Assembly (NCBI RefSeq): GCF_000691525.1
Contig: NZ_JMDW01000007.1
Span: 112,502 to 176,501 of the forward strand
Direction of reading: 5' to 3'
Length of the DNA stretch: 64,000 nucleotides
Origin: Mycolicibacterium neoaurum ATCC 25795
GTDB taxonomy: Bacteria > Actinomycetota > Actinomycetes > Mycobacteriales > Mycobacteriaceae
The notes below the pieces were generated by a model, which saw only the letters and a program-made list of their open reading frames with translations, made no database searches and was not told the DNA's origin. This document shows positions 32,674 through 41,569 of the stretch, one piece after another; position 1 is the stretch's first letter; the number at the start of each line of letters is the position of its first letter. Made by a program: the position numbers and the translations under genes.

Positions 32674-33425
32674 GACGTCATCGACAGCGAGCCGTAGCTG
32701 TATCCGTCCACCAGCACCGATGCCGGTCGGGCGCCGGCGATGCCTGCGAAGTACAGCATCGGGATGAAGTGATCGGGCGTCGGGACCGCGATCGGGTAGT
32801 CCGGATGGTCGCGAAGCCGCAGTACCTCGGCGGGGTCGGTGGTGAGCAGCTCCCGCGCCGAAGTGTCGAACCGGGCTGCCCAGTCGAATCCGGTATCGGC
32901 AAATCCGGAGTCCATCAGGCGCAGGTTGTGCACGATGTTGCCGCTACCGAGCACCAGCACCCCGGCATCGCGCAGCGGCGCCAGGCGCGCCCCGAGATTG
33001 AGGTGGTACTCCAGCGGTTGTTCGGCGTTGATCGACAGCTGGACCACGGGGATGTCCGCCTCGGGGAAGGCGTGCACCAGCACCGACCAGGCCCCGTGAT
33101 CGATACCCCAGCTGTCCTCGTCGGCACCGATCCAGGTGGGTTGCACGATCTCGGAGATCTCACCGACCAGATCGGGTAAACCCGGTGCGGGATAGCGAAT
33201 GTCGTAGAGCTCGCGGGGGAAGCCGTAAAAATCGTGGATGGTGCGCGGCCAGGACATCGCGGTGACGGCGGTGGCGTTGATGTACCAGTGCGCGCTGATG
33301 ACGAGGATGGCCCGCGGCCGGGGGACCGACTGCCCGAATGCCCGCCACGAAGCGGTGTATCGGTTGTCGTCGACGGCGTTCATCGGGCTGCCGTGCCCGA
33401 TGAACGCTGCGGGCATGGCGTTCAT
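32658..33425 (-). CDS. 4,5-DOPA-extradiol-dioxygenase-like protein (YgiD family)
   Basis: A 255-aa class III extradiol dioxygenase. The Zn/Fe ligands are visible: [14 protein letters not shown] (His), ISAHWYIN (His), [10 protein letters not shown] (His) and [11 protein letters not shown] (His). The family includes plant DODA and E. coli YgiD; bacterial members open catechol rings, their physiological substrate mostly unknown. The start at 33425 follows a TAGCGT box by 6 nt. Its end overlaps the convergent regulator gene by 16 bp. Confidence 0.9.
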   Translation of the reverse strand: MNAMPAAFIGHGSPMNAVDDNRYTASWRAFGQSVPRPRAILVISAHWYINATAVTAMSWPRTIHDFYGFPRELYDIRYPAPGLPDLVGEISEIVQPTWIGADEDSWGIDHGAWSVLVHAFPEADIPVVQLSINAEQPLEYHLNLGARLAPLRDAGVLVLGSGNIVHNLRLMDSGFADTGFDWAARFDTSARELLTTDPAEVLRLRDHPDYPIAVPTPDHFIPMLYFAGIAGARPASVLVDGYSYGSLSMTSYVAD

Positions 33426-33431
33426 GAGTCG

Positions 33432-33437
33432 ACGCTA
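33432..33437 (-). promoter_or_regulatory. -10 box, leaderless promoter of dioxygenase gene
   Basis: TAGCGT on the minus strand ends 6 nt before the ATG at 33425. Confidence 0.4.
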
Positions 33438-33513
33438 CCGCCGGATGCCTACGGCCGCCCGGGCTGTGTGACCGAGGTCTCGGAGGTAGGTCTTGCGGTA
33501 CGCACGTACCAAG

Positions 33514-33532
33514 TTAGGGTCACCTTACCTAC
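33514..33532 (+). promoter_or_regulatory. IdeR iron-box candidate
   Basis: TTAGGGTCACCTTACCTAC matches the IdeR consensus TTAGGTTAGSCTAACCTAA at 14 of 19 positions, including both outer half-sites. It lies 19 nt upstream of the fprA ATG. Confidence 0.55.
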
Positions 33533-33551
33533 GTCTGGAAGTGAGGGCTCG

Positions 33552-34892
33552 ATGCGGAAGATCCGTGTGGCGGTCATCGGAGCCGGCCCGGCAGGCATCT
33601 ATGCCTCCGACATTCTGACCAGCGAATACCCGGACGCTCGGGTCGATCTGTTCGACCGGTTGCCCGCCCCGTACGGGCTGGTCCGCTATGGCGTGGCTCC
33701 TGATCATCCGCGCATCAAGGAGATCATCAAGGCGCTGCGCAGAGTGCTCTGCCGTGACGAGATCCGGTTCATCGGCAACGTGCACTACGGCACCGACCTC
33801 TCGCTGGCGGACCTGCGCAGTCACTATGACGCCGTCATCTTCTCCACCGGAGCGCGCCACGACCGACCGCTGGACATCCCCGGTATCGACCTGCCGGGCA
33901 GCCATGGCGCGGCGGACTTCGTGTCCTGGTACGACGGTCATCCCGACGTGCCGCGCGACTGGCCGCTGGATGCCCGCGAGGTCGCGGTCCTCGGCGCGGG
34001 CAATGTGGCCCTGGATATCGCCAGGGTGCTGGCCAAACCTGCCGACGAACAGCTCGGCACGGAGATCCCCGGCAATGTCTACGCCGGGCTCGCGCTCAAC
34101 CAGGCCACCGATGTCCACGTCTTCGCACGGCGTGGTCCGGCCCAGATCAAGTTCTCGCCCATGGAATTTCGTGAACTCTCGCACTCGCCGAGCGTCGACG
34201 TCATCGTGCACCCCGAGGGTTTCGAGATCGACGAAGCGAGCCAGAAGGCCATCAACTCGACCAAGGCGACCAAGCTCGTCGTCGACACCATGATGAAGTA
34301 CATGGACAGGGAGCCCACCGGCGCCCCGCACCGCATCCACATCCATCTGTGCCAGGCTCCCGTCGCGGTGCTGGGCACCGATCAGGTGGAGGGACTGCGC
34401 ACCGAACGCACCGAACTGATCGGTGACGGCACCGTCCGTGGCACCGGCGAATTCACCGATTGGCCGGTGCAGGCCGTCTACCGTGCGGTGGGGTACATGT
34501 CCTCGCATCTGGCCGATCTGCCGTTCGACCACCACGCCGGCGTGATTCCCAACGATGCCGGCCGGGTGCTCGATGCCGATTGGATGGTGGTCGACGCCAC
34601 CTATGTCACGGGATGGATCAAGCGCGGACCGATCGGGCTCATCGGGCACACGAAATCGGATGCGGCCGAGACGGTTTCCAGCCTGCTTGCCGACCTGCCC
34701 GCCATCACCCCGCCCGAGGTCACCGACCCCGACGCCGTTCTGGAGGTGTTGGCCGGCCGAGGTGTGGACTACACCACCTGGGCCGAATGGGAACGTCTCG
34801 ACGCCCACGAGATCGCGCTCGGCGCCGAGCAGGGCCGCGAGCGGGTCAAGGTGGTGCCGCGCGAGGACATGATCGCGGCAGGGCGCGCCTGA
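33552..34892 (+). CDS. fprA: NADPH-ferredoxin/adrenodoxin reductase FprA
   Basis: A 446-aa flavoprotein of the adrenodoxin-reductase family. RVAVIGAGPAGIYASDILTS binds FAD, LPAPYGLVRYGVAPDHPRIK is the family signature, VAVLGAGNVALDIARVL binds NADPH, with VFARRGPAQIKFSPMEFREL after it, and VDATYVTGWIKRGPIGLIGH is the late ATG-type motif. It transfers electrons from NADPH to ferredoxins that serve cytochromes P450 and Fe-S enzymes. The length fits mycobacterial FprA (about 450 aa). GAGGG precedes the ATG. An IdeR-like box upstream suggests iron control. Confidence 0.95.
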   Translation: MRKIRVAVIGAGPAGIYASDILTSEYPDARVDLFDRLPAPYGLVRYGVAPDHPRIKEIIKALRRVLCRDEIRFIGNVHYGTDLSLADLRSHYDAVIFSTGARHDRPLDIPGIDLPGSHGAADFVSWYDGHPDVPRDWPLDAREVAVLGAGNVALDIARVLAKPADEQLGTEIPGNVYAGLALNQATDVHVFARRGPAQIKFSPMEFRELSHSPSVDVIVHPEGFEIDEASQKAINSTKATKLVVDTMMKYMDREPTGAPHRIHIHLCQAPVAVLGTDQVEGLRTERTELIGDGTVRGTGEFTDWPVQAVYRAVGYMSSHLADLPFDHHAGVIPNDAGRVLDADWMVVDATYVTGWIKRGPIGLIGHTKSDAAETVSSLLADLPAITPPEVTDPDAVLEVLAGRGVDYTTWAEWERLDAHEIALGAEQGRERVKVVPREDMIAAGRA

Positions 34893-34893
34893 T

Positions 34894-35652
34894 TCACCCG
34901 CCCAGGTAGGCGTCCGCCCAGGCGCCGATGATCCGGCCGGCACGCTTGGCCTGGCCGGGACCGGTCAACAGATGCTCGGAACCCTCCAGGGAGACGAAGC
35001 TGCGCGGATGCCGGGCGGTCTGGAAGATATCGCTGGCGTTCTGGATGCCGACGGTGTTGTCGGTCGGGGAGTGCAGGATCAACAGCGGCAGCTTCAGGTC
35101 CCGGATCTTGTCGCGCAGATCGGCACGGCGGACATCCTCGACGAAGGCCCGCTTGAGGGTCAGTGTCTTGCCGCCGACCATCCACTGCCCGCTGCCCTCG
35201 GCGAACACCTGCTCCAGGCAGGCGTCGTACTGATGCTCGACATGGGTGGGGTCGAACGGCGCACCGACGGTCACCACCGCACGCACCCCCGGGCAGTCCC
35301 GGGCCGCCGCGATGGCGGCGGCCCCACCCCAGGAGTGGCCCACCAACAGGTCGGCGGGGGTGCCGCGGTCGGCCATGAACCGACAGGCTTCCATCAGATC
35401 GTGCACCTTGACGGTGAACGAACCGTCACCCCAGTCGCCCCGCGAACCGCCCAGCCCGAGTGCATCGAACCGCAGCATGCCGATGCCGTCGGCGGCCAGC
35501 TGTTTGCAGATCCGGGCCGCCGCCGGTGAGTCCTTGCCAAGGGTGAACCCGTGCGAGAACACTCCCCACCCGCGCACCGGCCCCTCGGGCAGGTCGATGA
35601 TCCCGGCTAGCTCCGGACCCGTCGCGCTGGGGAAGATGCAGCGTTGTGCCAT
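34894..35652 (-). CDS. Alpha/beta hydrolase
   Basis: A 252-aa alpha/beta-hydrolase. The nucleophile elbow is LLVGHSWGGAAAI, the acid region is LLILHSPTDNTVGIQ, and the catalytic His is in GSEHLLTG. The oxyanion region is FSHGFTLGKDSPAA. This is the family often found alone or fused upstream of OsmC domains; here no OsmC is present. It is soluble, with substrate unknown. Its stop lies 1 nt from the fprA stop, so the two genes are tail-to-tail. Confidence 0.88.
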   Translation of the reverse strand: MAQRCIFPSATGPELAGIIDLPEGPVRGWGVFSHGFTLGKDSPAAARICKQLAADGIGMLRFDALGLGGSRGDWGDGSFTVKVHDLMEACRFMADRGTPADLLVGHSWGGAAAIAAARDCPGVRAVVTVGAPFDPTHVEHQYDACLEQVFAEGSGQWMVGGKTLTLKRAFVEDVRRADLRDKIRDLKLPLLILHSPTDNTVGIQNASDIFQTARHPRSFVSLEGSEHLLTGPGQAKRAGRIIGAWADAYLGG

Positions 35653-35686
35653 GGGTGGAGGTGTATCACGCGGGCACCGCGCCGTT

Positions 35687-35692
35687 TAGGGT
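35687..35692 (+). promoter_or_regulatory. -10 box, leaderless promoter of MTHFR gene
   Basis: TAGGGT ends 7 nt before the GTG at 35700. Confidence 0.45.
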
Positions 35693-35699
35693 GGCGGTC

Positions 35700-36590
35700 G
35701 TGCCGCTTCACACCATCGCACTCGAACTCGTCCCACCGAACGTGGAACGGGGTGCGCAGTACGCCGTCGACGAGGCGGCCAAGGTGCGGGCACTGTCCGC
35801 CGAATCGGGCGTGTCCCTCGGACACATCATGATCCCCGGGATGATCGACGAGGACGATGACCGTCCCGTCGAGATGAAGCCCAAGATGGATGTGCTGGAG
35901 TACTGGTCGCTGATCCAGCCCGAACTGCCGCAGGCGCGCGGACTGTGCACCCAGGTGACGTCCTTCCTCGACGAGAGCGCCCTGCGCGGCCGGCTCACCG
36001 AACTGAACGCGGCACACTTCGACGGCATCGCCTTCGTGGGCGTGCCGCGCACCCTCAAAGACGGCGAGGGCGGCGGCGTCGCCCCCACCGATGCGCTGTC
36101 GACCTTCGCCTCGCTGGTGCCCAACCGCGGTGTCATCCTCATCCCGACCCGCGAGGGTGAGCAGGGACGTTTCACGTTCAAGCTGGACCAGGGTGCGACC
36201 TACGGCATGACCCAGCTGCTGTACTCGGATGCCATCGTGGGCTTCCTCACCGAGTTCGCCGCGTCCACCGACCACCGCCCCGAGATCCTGCTGTCCTTCG
36301 GGTTCGTGCCCCAGATGGAGTCCAAGGTCGGCTTGATCAACTGGTTGATCCAGGACCCCGGTAATGCGGCCGTGGCCGCCGAGCAGGAGTTCGTGACGCG
36401 TATCGCCGGGCTGGACCCGGCCGAGAAGCGCCGCGAGATGCTCGATCTGTACAAGCGGGTGATCGACGGCGTCGGCGCCCTCGGTTTTCCGCTCAGCGTG
36501 CACTTCGAGGCGGCCTACGGTCCGTCGCGGCCGGCCTTCGAGACCTTCGCCGCGATGCTCGACTACTGGTCGCCGGGCCGCTCCGGCTAG
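35700..36590 (+). CDS. Mycobacterial non-canonical methylenetetrahydrofolate reductase
   Basis: A 296-aa protein that closely follows the mycobacterial MTHFR family (M. tuberculosis Rv2172c and its M. smegmatis counterparts), recalled from stretches such as HTIALELVPPN, SLGHIMIPGMI, AFVGVPRTLKDGEG, LIPTREGEQGRFTFK and TYGMTQLLYSDAIVGFLTEF. These enzymes reduce methylene-THF to methyl-THF for methionine synthesis and are much shorter and more diverged than E. coli MetF. The GTG at 35700 is chosen for its leaderless -10 box and its match to the family start; an ATG at 35646 would add 18 residues. Confidence 0.88.
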   Translation: MPLHTIALELVPPNVERGAQYAVDEAAKVRALSAESGVSLGHIMIPGMIDEDDDRPVEMKPKMDVLEYWSLIQPELPQARGLCTQVTSFLDESALRGRLTELNAAHFDGIAFVGVPRTLKDGEGGGVAPTDALSTFASLVPNRGVILIPTREGEQGRFTFKLDQGATYGMTQLLYSDAIVGFLTEFAASTDHRPEILLSFGFVPQMESKVGLINWLIQDPGNAAVAAEQEFVTRIAGLDPAEKRREMLDLYKRVIDGVGALGFPLSVHFEAAYGPSRPAFETFAAMLDYWSPGRSG

Positions 36591-36593
36591 CCT
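36588..36593 (+). promoter_or_regulatory. -10 box overlapping a stop codon (hrpA promoter)
   Basis: TAGCCT ends 7 nt before the GTG at 36601; its first three bases are the TAG stop codon of the MTHFR gene. Confidence 0.4.
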
Positions 36594-36600
36594 CGTGTGA

Positions 36601-39600
36601 GTGTCCGACCCCGCCATCCGTGAGCTGTACGCCCGTCTGGACGGTCTGACCTACCGCGACGCGTCCCGGTTGGGCCGCCGGCTCAAGGGCCTGCGCGGTG
36701 ACCCGCCGGAACAGTTGCTCGCCCAGTTCGCCGCGGCCGAGGCCCTGGTGCACACCCGGACGTCCGCGGTACCGCAGATCACCTACCCGGATCTGCCCGT
36801 CTCCGACAGCCGCGACGAACTGGCGAAGGCGATCAGCGAGAACCAGGTGGTGGTGGTGGCCGGCGCCACCGGATCCGGCAAGACGACGCAGCTGCCCAAG
36901 ATCTGCCTGGAGCTCGGCCGCGGCATCCGCGGCACCATCGGGCACACCCAGCCGCGCCGGCTGGCTGCGCGCACGGTCGCCCAGCGCATCGCCGACGAAC
37001 TGGGCACCCCGCTCGGGTCCACGGTGGGCTACACGGTGCGCTTCACCGATCAGGCCGGCGACGCCACCCTGATCAAGTTGATGACCGACGGCATCCTGCT
37101 CGCCGAGATCCAGCGCGACCGCCGGCTGCTGCGGTACGACACTCTGATCCTCGACGAGGCCCACGAGCGCAGCCTGAACATCGACTTCCTGCTCGGCTAT
37201 CTGCGCGAGCTGCTGCCGCGCCGTCCCGACCTCAAGGTCATCGTCACCTCGGCCACCATCGCGCCGGGGCGCTTCGCGGAGCACTTCGCGATCGACGGGG
37301 TGGCCGCCCCCATCGTCGAGGTGTCGGGGCGGACGTATCCGGTGGAGATCAGGTATCGGCCGCTGGAGGTGCCGGTCCTCGCCTCGGACGAGGACGGCTC
37401 GGGTGACCCGGACGATCCCGACCACGAGATCGTGCGTACCGAATCCATGGTCGGCACCGCCGAGGTGGTGCGGGACCCCACCGAGGCGATCGTGGACGCG
37501 GTCCGCGAGCTGGAAGCCGAACCGCCCGGCGATGTGCTGGTGTTCCTGTCCGGGGAACGCGAGATTCGCGATACTGCCGATTCTCTGAAGGATCTACCCA
37601 ACACCGAGGTGTTGCCGCTGTATGCGCGGTTGCCGACCGCCGAGCAGCAGAAGGTGTTCACCCCCGGCCGCTCCGGCCGGCGGATCGTGCTGGCCACCAA
37701 CGTCGCCGAGACCTCGTTGACGGTCCCGGGTATCCGCTACGTGGTCGACCCGGGTACCGCGCGCATCTCGCGCTACAGCCGGCGCACCAAGGTGCAGCGC
37801 CTGCCCATCGAACCGATATCGCAGGCCTCGGCGGATCAGCGGGCGGGCCGGTCGGGCCGCACCGCGCCAGGCGTGTGCATCCGGCTGTATTCGGAGGCCG
37901 ACTTCGAATCACGGCCGCGCTATACCGATCCGGAGATCCTGCGCACCAATCTGGCCGCGGTGATCCTGCAGATGTCGGCACTCAAACTCGGTGACGTGCA
38001 GGACTTTCCGTTCCTGGACCCGCCGGATGCGCGCAGTATTCGCGACGGCGTGCAACTGCTGCAGGAACTCGGTGCCTTCGACTCCAGCGGTGCGCTCACC
38101 GAAGTAGGCAAGCGCCTGGCGAGGCTTCCGCTGGACCCGCGCATCGGCCGGATGATCCTTGCCGCCCACGACGAGAACTGCGTGCGCGAGGTATTGGTGA
38201 TCGCCGCCGCGCTGTCCATCCCCGATCCGCGTGAGCGGCCTGCCGACCGGGAAGAGGCGGCGCGGCAGAAGCATGCCCGCTTCGCCGACGAACAGTCGGA
38301 CTTCGTGTCCTATCTGAATCTCTGGCGGTATCTGCGGGAGCAGCGCAAGGAGCGGTCCGGCAGTGCATTCCGCCGGATGTGCCGCGAGGAGTTCCTGCAC
38401 TACCTGCGGATCAGGGAATGGCAGGATCTGGCCGGACAGCTGCGCAGCATCGCCGGGGATCTGGGCATCCGCGAGGTGTCCGAGGATGCCGACCCGAGTC
38501 GTATCCACGCCGCGTTGACCGCTGGATTGTTGTCCCACATCGGATTACGCGAGGGTGACGGTCGTGACTACCAGGGGGCCCGCAACACCAAGTTCGTGCT
38601 GGCGCCGGGCTCGGTACTGACCCGCAAACCGCCGCGCTGGATCGTCGTGGCCGATCTGGTCGAAACCAGCCGCCTGTTCGGCCGGACGGCGGCCCGCATC
38701 GATCCCGACGCGATCGAACGGGTCGCCGGGCACCTGGTGGCGCGTACCTACAGCGAACCGCACTGGGACGCCCGCCGCGGCGCGGTGATGGCCTTCGAAC
38801 GCGTCACTTTGTACGGGTTGCCTTTGGTGCCGCGCCGGTCCGTCGGATACGGCCAGATCGACCCTGAAGTCTCGCGGGAACTGTTCATCCGCCATGCCCT
38901 CGTCGAAGGTGACTGGCAGACCCGGCATCACTTCTTTCGGGACAACGCGAGGCTGCGCGCCGAGTTGGAGGAGGTCGAGGAGCGGGCACGGCGCCGCGAC
39001 CTGCTGATCGGTGATGACGAGCTGTTCGCCCTCTACGACGCCCGAATACCGCCGGAGGCGGTCTCGGCCAGGCACTTCGACGCCTGGTGGAAAAAGCAGC
39101 GGCACAAGACACCGGATCTGCTGACCTTCACCCGAGATGAACTGCTGCGCACCGAGCAGTCCGACGAGCATCCCGATACCTGGCGCACCGAGGATCTGGC
39201 ACTCCCGCTGACCTATCGCTTCGAGCCGGGTGCGGCGGACGACGGTGTGACGGTGCACATCCCGGTCGAGGTGCTGACCCGCATCGGTGGTGACGGATTC
39301 GCCTGGCAGGTGCCCGCATTGCGTGAGGAGCTGGTGACCGCGCTGATCAAGTCACTGCCCAAGGATCTGCGCCGCAACTTCGTTCCGGCACCGGATACCG
39401 CCAGGGCGATCTTGGACGACCTGCACCCGGAAAACGGGTCGCTGTTGACCGAGGTCGCCAGGGAATTGCGCAGGCGCAGTGGCGTGGTGGTGCCGGTAGA
39501 GGCCTTCGACGCGGCCAAGGTGCCCGCGCATCTGCGGGTTACGTTCGCCGTGGAGACCGCCGAGGGTGCCGAGGTGGCGCGCGGCAAAGATCTTGCCGCG

Positions 39601-40524
39601 CTGCAGGATCGACTGGCGGCACCGGTTCGGCGGGCGGTCGCCCGCGCGGTGGCGGGCTCGTGGGAGCGCAGTGGCCTCACCGGTTGGCCCGCCGATCTGG
39701 ACGAGTTACCGCGCAGCGTGGAGCAGGTCAGCGGCGGGCACACCGTGCGCGGGTTCCCGGCCTTCGTCGATACCGGGGCCGCCGTGGATGTGAAGGTCTT
39801 CGCGCTGGCGGCCGAACAGGCCGCCGTGATGCGTCCGGGGCTGCGCCGACTGGTGCGGCTGTCGGTGCCCTCGCCGGTCAAGGCGGTCGAGCGCGGACTG
39901 GACATGCGCGCCCGCTTGACGCTGAATACCAGCCCCGACGGGCCGCTGGCCGCATTGCTCGACGATTGTGCCGATGCCGCGGTGGACGCGCTCGCCCGCG
40001 AAGTGGTCTGGGCACGAAAAGATTTCGAGGCACTGACGGCACAGGTCGGGAGGTCGTTGGCCACCACGACGATGGATATCGCGCGACGGGTCGAGAAGGT
40101 GCTGGCCGCCGCGCACGAGGCGCAGGTGGCCATTCCCGACAAGCCCGTGCCAGCCCAGGCCGATGCGGTCGCCGATGTCCGCGCACAACTGGATCGTCTG
40201 CTGCCCAAGGGTTTCGTGACGCTGACCGGTGTGACCAAATTGGCAGACCTGACCCGTTACCTGCTGGCGATCGGCAGGCGGATGGAACGACTGCCGCACG
40301 GACTGGTGGCCGACCGGGAGCGGATGGACCGGGTACACGCCGTCGAGGACGCCTACGACGACCTGCTGCGCAGCCTCTCCCCGGCTCGCGCCGCCGGGCA
40401 GGATGTCGCCGATATCGGTTGGCAGATCGAGGAATTGCGGGTGAGTCTGTGGGCTCAGCAGCTGGGGACCCCGCGGCCGGTCAGTGAACAGCGGATCTAC
40501 AAGGCCATCGCGGCGATCCGGTAG
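36601..40524 (+). CDS. hrpA: ATP-dependent RNA helicase HrpA
   Basis: A 1307-aa DEAH-box helicase, the usual size of bacterial HrpA. Motif I GATGSGKTTQLPKI (about residue 92), motif Ia HTQPRRLAARTVAQRI, motif II DEAHERSLN, motif III VTSATI, motif V LATNVAETSLTVPGI, motif VI SQASADQRAGRSGRTAPG. HA2/ratchet and OB-fold regions follow (about 450-700), then the long DUF3418 C-terminal domain unique to HrpA (TYRFEPGAADDGVTVHIPVE onward). HrpA resolves collided ribosomes in E. coli. It starts with GTG 10 nt after the MTHFR stop, with its own -10 box. Confidence 0.96.
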   Translation: MSDPAIRELYARLDGLTYRDASRLGRRLKGLRGDPPEQLLAQFAAAEALVHTRTSAVPQITYPDLPVSDSRDELAKAISENQVVVVAGATGSGKTTQLPKICLELGRGIRGTIGHTQPRRLAARTVAQRIADELGTPLGSTVGYTVRFTDQAGDATLIKLMTDGILLAEIQRDRRLLRYDTLILDEAHERSLNIDFLLGYLRELLPRRPDLKVIVTSATIAPGRFAEHFAIDGVAAPIVEVSGRTYPVEIRYRPLEVPVLASDEDGSGDPDDPDHEIVRTESMVGTAEVVRDPTEAIVDAVRELEAEPPGDVLVFLSGEREIRDTADSLKDLPNTEVLPLYARLPTAEQQKVFTPGRSGRRIVLATNVAETSLTVPGIRYVVDPGTARISRYSRRTKVQRLPIEPISQASADQRAGRSGRTAPGVCIRLYSEADFESRPRYTDPEILRTNLAAVILQMSALKLGDVQDFPFLDPPDARSIRDGVQLLQELGAFDSSGALTEVGKRLARLPLDPRIGRMILAAHDENCVREVLVIAAALSIPDPRERPADREEAARQKHARFADEQSDFVSYLNLWRYLREQRKERSGSAFRRMCREEFLHYLRIREWQDLAGQLRSIAGDLGIREVSEDADPSRIHAALTAGLLSHIGLREGDGRDYQGARNTKFVLAPGSVLTRKPPRWIVVADLVETSRLFGRTAARIDPDAIERVAGHLVARTYSEPHWDARRGAVMAFERVTLYGLPLVPRRSVGYGQIDPEVSRELFIRHALVEGDWQTRHHFFRDNARLRAELEEVEERARRRDLLIGDDELFALYDARIPPEAVSARHFDAWWKKQRHKTPDLLTFTRDELLRTEQSDEHPDTWRTEDLALPLTYRFEPGAADDGVTVHIPVEVLTRIGGDGFAWQVPALREELVTALIKSLPKDLRRNFVPAPDTARAILDDLHPENGSLLTEVARELRRRSGVVVPVEAFDAAKVPAHLRVTFAVETAEGAEVARGKDLAALQDRLAAPVRRAVARAVAGSWERSGLTGWPADLDELPRSVEQVSGGHTVRGFPAFVDTGAAVDVKVFALAAEQAAVMRPGLRRLVRLSVPSPVKAVERGLDMRARLTLNTSPDGPLAALLDDCADAAVDALAREVVWARKDFEALTAQVGRSLATTTMDIARRVEKVLAAAHEAQVAIPDKPVPAQADAVADVRAQLDRLLPKGFVTLTGVTKLADLTRYLLAIGRRMERLPHGLVADRERMDRVHAVEDAYDDLLRSLSPARAAGQDVADIGWQIEELRVSLWAQQLGTPRPVSEQRIYKAIAAIR

Positions 40525-40749
40525 CGGGGCCACCGGGTATCGCGTCGAATGTTTTATTTGTCGCGCATATCGCTATTCGCATTTATTCGAATTCTTGTGC
40601 CGAATAACTAATTCAAATTAATCAATATTGCTATCAAAACGTGTTGAATATGTGCACGGAATTTCAAATTCGGCGGGTTATCTTTTCTGCGTTCCGCCGC
40701 GGCGTTGCTTTCCGGCCACGCCGTAACCCTCACCGTTTGGGAGAAAGTA
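40525..40749. other. AT-rich intergenic promoter region
   Basis: 225 bp rich in A/T runs (for example CTAATTCAAATTAATCAATA near 40608-40627), sharply unlike the GC-rich genes around it. It lies upstream of a secreted-protein gene and holds no ORF or RNA gene I can support. Such DNA is a typical binding place for the nucleoid protein Lsr2. Confidence 0.5.
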
Positions 40750-41364
40750 ATGCGATCGAATACGTCCACGATGCTTCGCGTCGGTGCGGTAACCCCGATG
40801 GCGCTCGCTGCCGCCATGTGTTTCGTCGGAGTCGCGAACGCGGCCACGACTGTCAACTGGAGTTGCCAGGGGACCGTCCTCGGTGTGTCTCAGACCTCCA
40901 GCATGAACACTTCGGTCGACGGCGCCGCGCCGGCATCGGTGACCGCGGGATCGCCCGTGGCCATCACCCTCACGCCGGGTTCGTCGAGCGTGCCGTCGTC
41001 GGCCTCCGGTTTCACGGTGACGAACATCAGCAATCTGAAGATGATCATCCCGGTCCCGGCGAACTCGACATTCGTCTCCACCAGCACATCTGGTGGAACC
41101 GTGTCCGGCTCGGCGGCTCTGGTGGGCTCTGATGTGGTGCTCACCGTTCCCGGGCCGATCAGCGGTGGCAGTAGCTTCACGCCACCCGCGGTGACCATCA
41201 ACGTCACGGCCAATGCTCCCGGAACGATCACCAGCAAGTACGCCGGCACGAGCTACTCCAGTCCCGGCATGACCATGACCACTCGGGTGTCACCCGGTAT
41301 CAACGTTGCGACGTCGTGCTACCCGAATCCGTCGCCGACGCTCACCACCACCAACGTCACCTGA
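40750..41364 (+). CDS. Secreted hypothetical protein
   Basis: A 204-aa protein with signal peptide (GAVTPMALAAAMCFVGVANA, cut after ANA) and a beta-rich mature part: VNWSCQGTVLGVSQTSSMNT, GSPVAITLTPGSSSVPSSAS, FTVTNISNLKMIIPVPANST. Two Cys (NWSCQ and TSCYPN) may close the domain. The composition (Thr/Ser/Val/Pro) and the early SCQ motif recall the secreted Ig-like DUF6801 group, but I cannot assign it. GGGAGAAAG lies just upstream of the ATG. It is probably surface-exposed or released. Confidence 0.75.
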   Translation: MRSNTSTMLRVGAVTPMALAAAMCFVGVANAATTVNWSCQGTVLGVSQTSSMNTSVDGAAPASVTAGSPVAITLTPGSSSVPSSASGFTVTNISNLKMIIPVPANSTFVSTSTSGGTVSGSAALVGSDVVLTVPGPISGGSSFTPPAVTINVTANAPGTITSKYAGTSYSSPGMTMTTRVSPGINVATSCYPNPSPTLTTTNVT

Positions 41365-41411
41365 TCGCCTGACCGCACAATTCTGCGGCTATACATGACG
41401 GAATAGTTGTG

Positions 41412-41452
41412 CAATGGCCCTCGGTCGGAAGAATTCCAGCCGAGGGTCATTG
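41412..41452. terminator. Terminator hairpin
   Basis: CAATGGCCCTCGG pairs with CCGAGGGTCATTG (one G-T pair), with an inner GGAA/TTCC stem. Located 48 nt after the secreted-protein stop and followed by a pyrimidine-rich stretch (TCGTCCTTTCTC). Confidence 0.75.
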
Positions 41453-41517
41453 TCGTCCTTTCTCTGCGAAGATCTATTTCGATGAGGTGAAACTCCCGTG
41501 CCGCGGGACCGCACAAA

Positions 41518-41549
41518 GTGGGCCCCGCTCGTTCAGGAGCGGGGCCCAC
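41518..41549. terminator. Terminator hairpin for the convergent gene
   Basis: Perfect 13-bp stem GTGGGCCCCGCTC / GAGCGGGGCCCAC with a 6-nt loop. Read from the minus strand it comes 20 nt after the stop of the 454-aa protein gene and is followed by TTTG. Confidence 0.8.
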
Positions 41550-41569
41550 GAGTCGTGACGGCGCGGTCG

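Noticed and set aside
33525..34943. A 472-codon minus-strand frame opposite fprA
   Set aside because: No family features, while the other strand has complete FprA motifs.
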